In this document: piece by piece, positions 60,788-64,000 of the stretch
Position numbering within the stretch: position 1 is the stretch's first letter
Layout of the letters: every line of letters starts with the position of its first letter
Source of the DNA: Stutzerimonas azotifigens
GTDB lineage: Bacteria > Pseudomonadota > Gammaproteobacteria > Pseudomonadales > Pseudomonadaceae
DNA: 64,000 bases
NCBI RefSeq assembly: GCF_013522725.1
Contig: NZ_JAAMRF010000003.1
Span: forward strand, 525,567 to 589,566
Reading direction: 5' to 3'
The notes under the pieces: model-generated
The model's database searches: none
Told to the model about the DNA's origin: nothing
What the model saw: only the letters and a program-made list of their open reading frames with translations
Program-made: the position numbers and the translations under genes

Positions 60788-62230
60788 TTAATGCTTGTTC
60801 AGCGCAAGCATGGTTGCTCGCTCTTGATCCATCCGAGCCATTAGCGGCTGGCTCATTTGCATGAAGCGTTGCTTTTCGTTTTTGGCGATCGGATCGGCCA
60901 TTGGCAGCTTCAGGCCCAGCGGGTCGACATGGACGCCGTCGACCTGGAACTCATAGTGCAGATGCGGTCCGGTAGAAAGGCCGGTCGTGCCGATATAGCC
61001 AATGATCTGCCCTTGCTTGACCGATGAACCATTGCGCACACCCTTGGCGAAGCCCTGCATGTGAGCATAGAGCGTGCGATAGCGGTTACCGTGCTGGATG
61101 ACGATGGTATTGCCATACCCGCCCTTGCGTCCTGCCAGGATGACCTTGCCGTCGCCGGCGCTCTTGATCGGTGTGCCATGCGGCGCGGCATAGTCGACGC
61201 CCTTGTGGGCGCGGATCTTGTTCAGAATGGGATGCTTGCGACCGTTGGAGAAGCGTGAACTGATGCGAGCAAAGTCGACCGGGGTACGGATAAACGCTTT
61301 GCGCATGCTTTCGCCGTCGGCCGTGTAATAGCTGCTGGCGCCGTCCTTGCTGGTGTAGCGGACTGCGGTATAGGACTTGCCTCGATTGGTGAAGCGGGCT
61401 GCCAGAATATTGCCGGTGCCGACTCTCTTGTTCTCCACCAGCTTTTCTTCATAGATGACTTCGAAGGTGTCACCTTTGCGGATATCCATCGCGAAGTCGA
61501 TGTCATAGCCAAAGATGTTGGCCAAGTCCATGGTCAGGTTGTGGTTGAGCCCCGCACGTTTGGCGGCGAGAAAAAGGCTGCTGTCTATTTGGCCGCCGGC
61601 ATAGGTCGTGCGTACCTCGGGTTTTACCTTTTCCTTTGCGAAGCGGTAGCCGTCTTCCGCCTTTTCCAGTCGGATGGATTCGAGATCACTCAGCTTGCTG
61701 CTCAGGCTGGCAAGACCGCCATCTTCGGTCAGCTTGAATTCGAGCTCCTGCCCGATCTTCAGGCGAGTCAGTTGCTTGGCTTCTTTGCTACTGCCAATGA
61801 CGTCATGGACAACTGAGGAGGGCAGGCCAACTTTTGCAAATACGGTCGATAGCGTATCCCCATTGGTCACTACTATCTGTTTGGTCAGAGGATCTTCAGC
61901 CGGTTCTTCGATTTTTGCGGCCAGCTCCAGCTCTTCCTCTATTCGGCCGGATTCGTCGACCGCGATGGAAGGGAAGGGCGGCTCAGCGGCGATGGCACTT
62001 GTATCGAGTTCAATGCTCTGCTCAGGCTTGGCATGACTCAGCTCGACCGCCGAATCCAGTTCGAGATTGATGAGTGTCTTTTTGGCTTCGACTTCGCGCG
62101 ATGGGAACACCAGCAGAGCCAGGCTGAGCAGCGCGGCTATACCACTGGCGGCCAACAAATGGCTCTTGGGATAGAGGGGCGCTTTCTTTGCAGGTTTGGT
62201 CATGAGACGTCTGGCGATTTTTTTGTGCAT
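60788..62230 (-). CDS. M23 family metallopeptidase (MepM/OapA-type)
   Basis: This 480-residue protein is a probable peptidoglycan endopeptidase. It has a membrane signal anchor (about 25-43), an acidic region, a LysM-like segment (GDTLSTVFAKVGL, about 124-136), a middle domain and an M23 domain with metal ligands His342, Asp346 (HKGVD) and the HLH pair His423/His425. Start choices are 62230 and 62203 (MTKPAKKAP). It precedes anmK by 3 bp and is divergent from tyrS, so hydrolase and recycling kinase are linked. Confidence 0.92.
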   Translation of the reverse strand: MHKKIARRLMTKPAKKAPLYPKSHLLAASGIAALLSLALLVFPSREVEAKKTLINLELDSAVELSHAKPEQSIELDTSAIAAEPPFPSIAVDESGRIEEELELAAKIEEPAEDPLTKQIVVTNGDTLSTVFAKVGLPSSVVHDVIGSSKEAKQLTRLKIGQELEFKLTEDGGLASLSSKLSDLESIRLEKAEDGYRFAKEKVKPEVRTTYAGGQIDSSLFLAAKRAGLNHNLTMDLANIFGYDIDFAMDIRKGDTFEVIYEEKLVENKRVGTGNILAARFTNRGKSYTAVRYTSKDGASSYYTADGESMRKAFIRTPVDFARISSRFSNGRKHPILNKIRAHKGVDYAAPHGTPIKSAGDGKVILAGRKGGYGNTIVIQHGNRYRTLYAHMQGFAKGVRNGSSVKQGQIIGYIGTTGLSTGPHLHYEFQVDGVHVDPLGLKLPMADPIAKNEKQRFMQMSQPLMARMDQERATMLALNKH

Positions 62231-62375
62231 GGAAATAACTGTCTAAAATATAAGCAAAGGCGCTGAGAGGCAACCCTTGGCCCGGTATTAGGGCTATCGG
62301 CAGGTTTTGCAAAACTTGTAATTCATGCTCGTTCTTGTAAGGTTGACACCCTTTGTTTTTGGGGGTTGGCCTGTC

Positions 62376-63575
62376 ATGAGATCGGTAGCAGAGCAGTTGG
62401 CGCTGATAAAGCGCGGTGCTGATGAAGTACTAGTCGAGTCCGAGCTGGTTGCCAAGTTGGAGCGCGGTACGCCGCTACGCATCAAGGCAGGTTTCGATCC
62501 TACGGCGCCCGATCTGCATCTGGGGCATACCGTCCTTATTAATAAGCTGCGCCAGTTTCAGGATTTGGGTCATCAGGTTGTCTTCCTTATAGGCGACTTC
62601 ACCGGAATGATCGGTGATCCGAGTGGCAAAAGCGCAACGCGGCCGCCTCTGACGCGCGATCAGGTTCTTGAAAATGCCGAGACCTATAAGGCTCAGGTGT
62701 TCAAGATATTGGATCCGGAGCGAACCGAAGTGGCGTTCAACTCCACTTGGATGGATCAGCTCAGCCCCGCCGATTTCATTCGCCTGGCCTCTCAGTACAC
62801 GGTTGCGCGAATGCTTGAGCGGGACGACTTTGATCAACGTTATTCCTCCAATCAGCCCATTGCGATTCACGAATTCCTTTATCCGCTGGTTCAGGGGTAC
62901 GACTCCGTTGCTCTTAAGGCAGACGTGGAGCTGGGTGGAACGGACCAGAAGTTCAATCTGTTGATGGGGCGTGAGCTTCAGCGTGCCTATGCGCAGGCCT
63001 CGCAGTGCATCGTCACCATGCCGCTGCTCGAGGGGCTGGACGGCGTGAAGAAAATGTCGAAATCGCTGGGGAATTATGTCGGCATCCAAGAGGCGCCGGG
63101 AGTGATGTACACCAAGCTGGTGTCGATGCCGGACGCGCTGATGTGGCGTTATTACGAACTTCTCAGTTTCAGGCCAATGGAAGAGATTGAGGAGTTCAAG
63201 TCCGATGTCGAACGTGGGGCCAATCCCCGTGACATCAAGATCAAGTTGGCCGAGGAGCTGGTCGCGCGCTTCCATGGTGAGGAGGCGGCGGCTTCCGCAC
63301 ACCGTTCGGCAGGCAATCGTATGAAGGATGGTGAGCTGCCTGACGACCTTCCGGAAGTCGAGTTGCTTTCTGCAGAAGACATGCCTATCGCATCGGTATT
63401 GAACAAGGCTGGGCTGGTAAAGAATGCTGCAGGCGCGCGCGATCTCCTGGGGGCGGGCAGCGTGAAGATCGATGGTGAGGTGATTGATCGATCCTTCATG
63501 GTCCGGGTAGGCAGTACTCATGTTTGTCAGGCAGGCAAGAAGGCTTTTGCCCGAATCACCGTCAAGTTCGGCTGA
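62376..63575 (+). CDS. tyrS: Tyrosyl-tRNA synthetase
   Basis: The 399-residue class I synthetase has HLGH (48-51), KMSKS in [11 protein letters not shown], and a C-terminal S4 domain (about 340-399, [19 protein letters not shown]). Pseudomonas aeruginosa encodes two tyrosyl-tRNA synthetases; by position before an rRNA operon, this gene matches the one called tyrZ there. ATG 62376 is preferred over 62325 on family alignment, though its ribosome binding site is weak. Confidence 0.95.
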   Translation: MRSVAEQLALIKRGADEVLVESELVAKLERGTPLRIKAGFDPTAPDLHLGHTVLINKLRQFQDLGHQVVFLIGDFTGMIGDPSGKSATRPPLTRDQVLENAETYKAQVFKILDPERTEVAFNSTWMDQLSPADFIRLASQYTVARMLERDDFDQRYSSNQPIAIHEFLYPLVQGYDSVALKADVELGGTDQKFNLLMGRELQRAYAQASQCIVTMPLLEGLDGVKKMSKSLGNYVGIQEAPGVMYTKLVSMPDALMWRYYELLSFRPMEEIEEFKSDVERGANPRDIKIKLAEELVARFHGEEAAASAHRSAGNRMKDGELPDDLPEVELLSAEDMPIASVLNKAGLVKNAAGARDLLGAGSVKIDGEVIDRSFMVRVGSTHVCQAGKKAFARITVKFG

Positions 63576-63590
63576 TTCGGTAGAAAAGGG

Positions 63591-63618
63591 TTGACCTCGG
63601 CTTTCGTCTCCCTATAAT
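63591..63618 (+). promoter_or_regulatory. rrn promoter P1
   Basis: TTGACC and TATAAT are separated by 16 bp and followed by GCGCCCC, a GC-rich discriminator as seen in rRNA promoters under stringent control. It starts about 15 bp after the tyrS stop codon. Confidence 0.85.
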
Positions 63619-63792
63619 GCGCCCCACTTCCAGCGCACAGCTAGATCAAAATCTGATGTTAATCAAAGGGTTATGGTTGAGGTGGTGGGTTGGGATGCTG
63701 GCATGAGTCCTGAGGGGTGACGGCTGGGTTGGAGGTGGGCTTGCTTGCTTCCATGTCTCGATCGGATTGATCGAAAAGATTCAAATAGGTGG

Positions 63793-63820
63793 TTGACAGC
63801 GATTCTGGTCGCTGTATGAT
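63793..63820 (+). promoter_or_regulatory. rrn promoter P2
   Basis: TTGACA and TATGAT have a 16-bp spacer, and the -10 is followed by TCGCCTCCC. It lies about 200 bp after P1. Confidence 0.8.
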
Positions 63821-63897
63821 TCGCCTCCCGCTGACGAGATCTACTGAGATCGGGCGCGGCAAGCGGTTGAGTAGAAAAGAGATTTTCGAAAAACAGC

Positions 63898-63925
63898 TTG
63901 ACAGTAAGAAAGGCTGCTGTAGAAT
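63898..63925 (+). promoter_or_regulatory. rrn promoter P3
   Basis: TTGACA and TAGAAT have a 16-bp spacer with the discriminator GCGCGGCC. It is the promoter nearest to the rRNA leader boxA. Confidence 0.85.
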
Positions 63926-63962
63926 GCGCGGCCTCGGTTGAGACGAAAGACTTGATCGAAAC

Positions 63963-64000
63963 GCTCTTTAACAACTGAATCAAGCAATTCGTGTGGGTGC
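63963..64000 (+). promoter_or_regulatory. 16S rRNA leader with boxA/boxC antitermination signals
   Basis: GCTCTTTAACA (63963-63973) is the rrn boxA, and GTGTGGGTGC at the window end matches boxC. They recruit Nus factors to the transcript. The 16S gene itself should begin about 100-150 bp beyond the window. Confidence 0.85.

Overview
The window looks like a chromosomal segment of a Pseudomonas or Stutzerimonas (P. stutzeri-type) gammaproteobacterium. The right two thirds (about 19.0-64.0 kb) carries core genes in an order that I recall from pseudomonads: tRNA-Ile2, rpoD, dnaG, rpsU, tsaD, plsY, folB, a folK-like gene, cca, the spoVR/yeaH/prkA set, the glpE-apaH-apaG-rsmA-pdxA-surA-lptD block, amgK-murU, djlA, rpe-gph, trpEGDC, vfr, an osmC-family gene, speD, coq7, an AAA ATPase, hemJ, argC, a bactofilin, erpA, anmK, an M23 peptidase, tyrS and then an rRNA leader. 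High GC content, Vfr, AmgK/MurU and the trp layout all fit. The species call is inference; no 16S sequence lies inside the window.

The left third (1-19.0 kb) is accessory. It opens with a vanillate catabolism locus: a truncated leftward gene, vanR, and vanAB with a VanR-type palindrome at the vanA promoter and a weaker copy facing the truncated gene. Next comes a TetR regulator whose divergent promoter region holds a nested palindrome, followed by a duplicated module: an exported short-chain dehydrogenase (SDR), a nucleotide-transporter-like membrane protein, a small lipoprotein, a second exported SDR, and a short fossil of a second transporter copy. A PmtA-like methyltransferase and a secreted alpha/beta hydrolase follow. 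An AraC regulator then precedes an RND efflux pair (adaptor and permease) coupled to an outer-membrane phospholipase A, and a Tat-exported NmrA-type protein. Three rightward promoter-like elements with a shared sequence lie upstream of these last units and suggest a small AraC regulon. This region stops at the 3' end of a tRNA gene. No integrase, transposase or CRISPR array was seen.

Main core transcription units: rpsU-dnaG-rpoD (leftward, with a hairpin after rpsU); prkA-yeaH-spoVR (leftward, starvation-associated); lptD-surA-pdxA-rsmA-apaG-apaH-glpE (leftward, tightly packed); amgK-murU-djlA (rightward, cell-wall recycling); rpe-gph and then trpEGDC (rightward), the latter with a Trp-rich leader peptide and no insertion between trpE and trpG; and argC, a membrane coiled-coil gene, a bactofilin gene and erpA. 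The window ends in an rRNA operon leader with three tandem promoters and a boxA antitermination site.

The least ordinary content is the exported-dehydrogenase/nucleotide-transporter module, the AraC-like promoter triplet, the RND pump coupled to pldA, the trp leader peptide, and two core enzymes with altered motifs (the folK-like protein and Cca).
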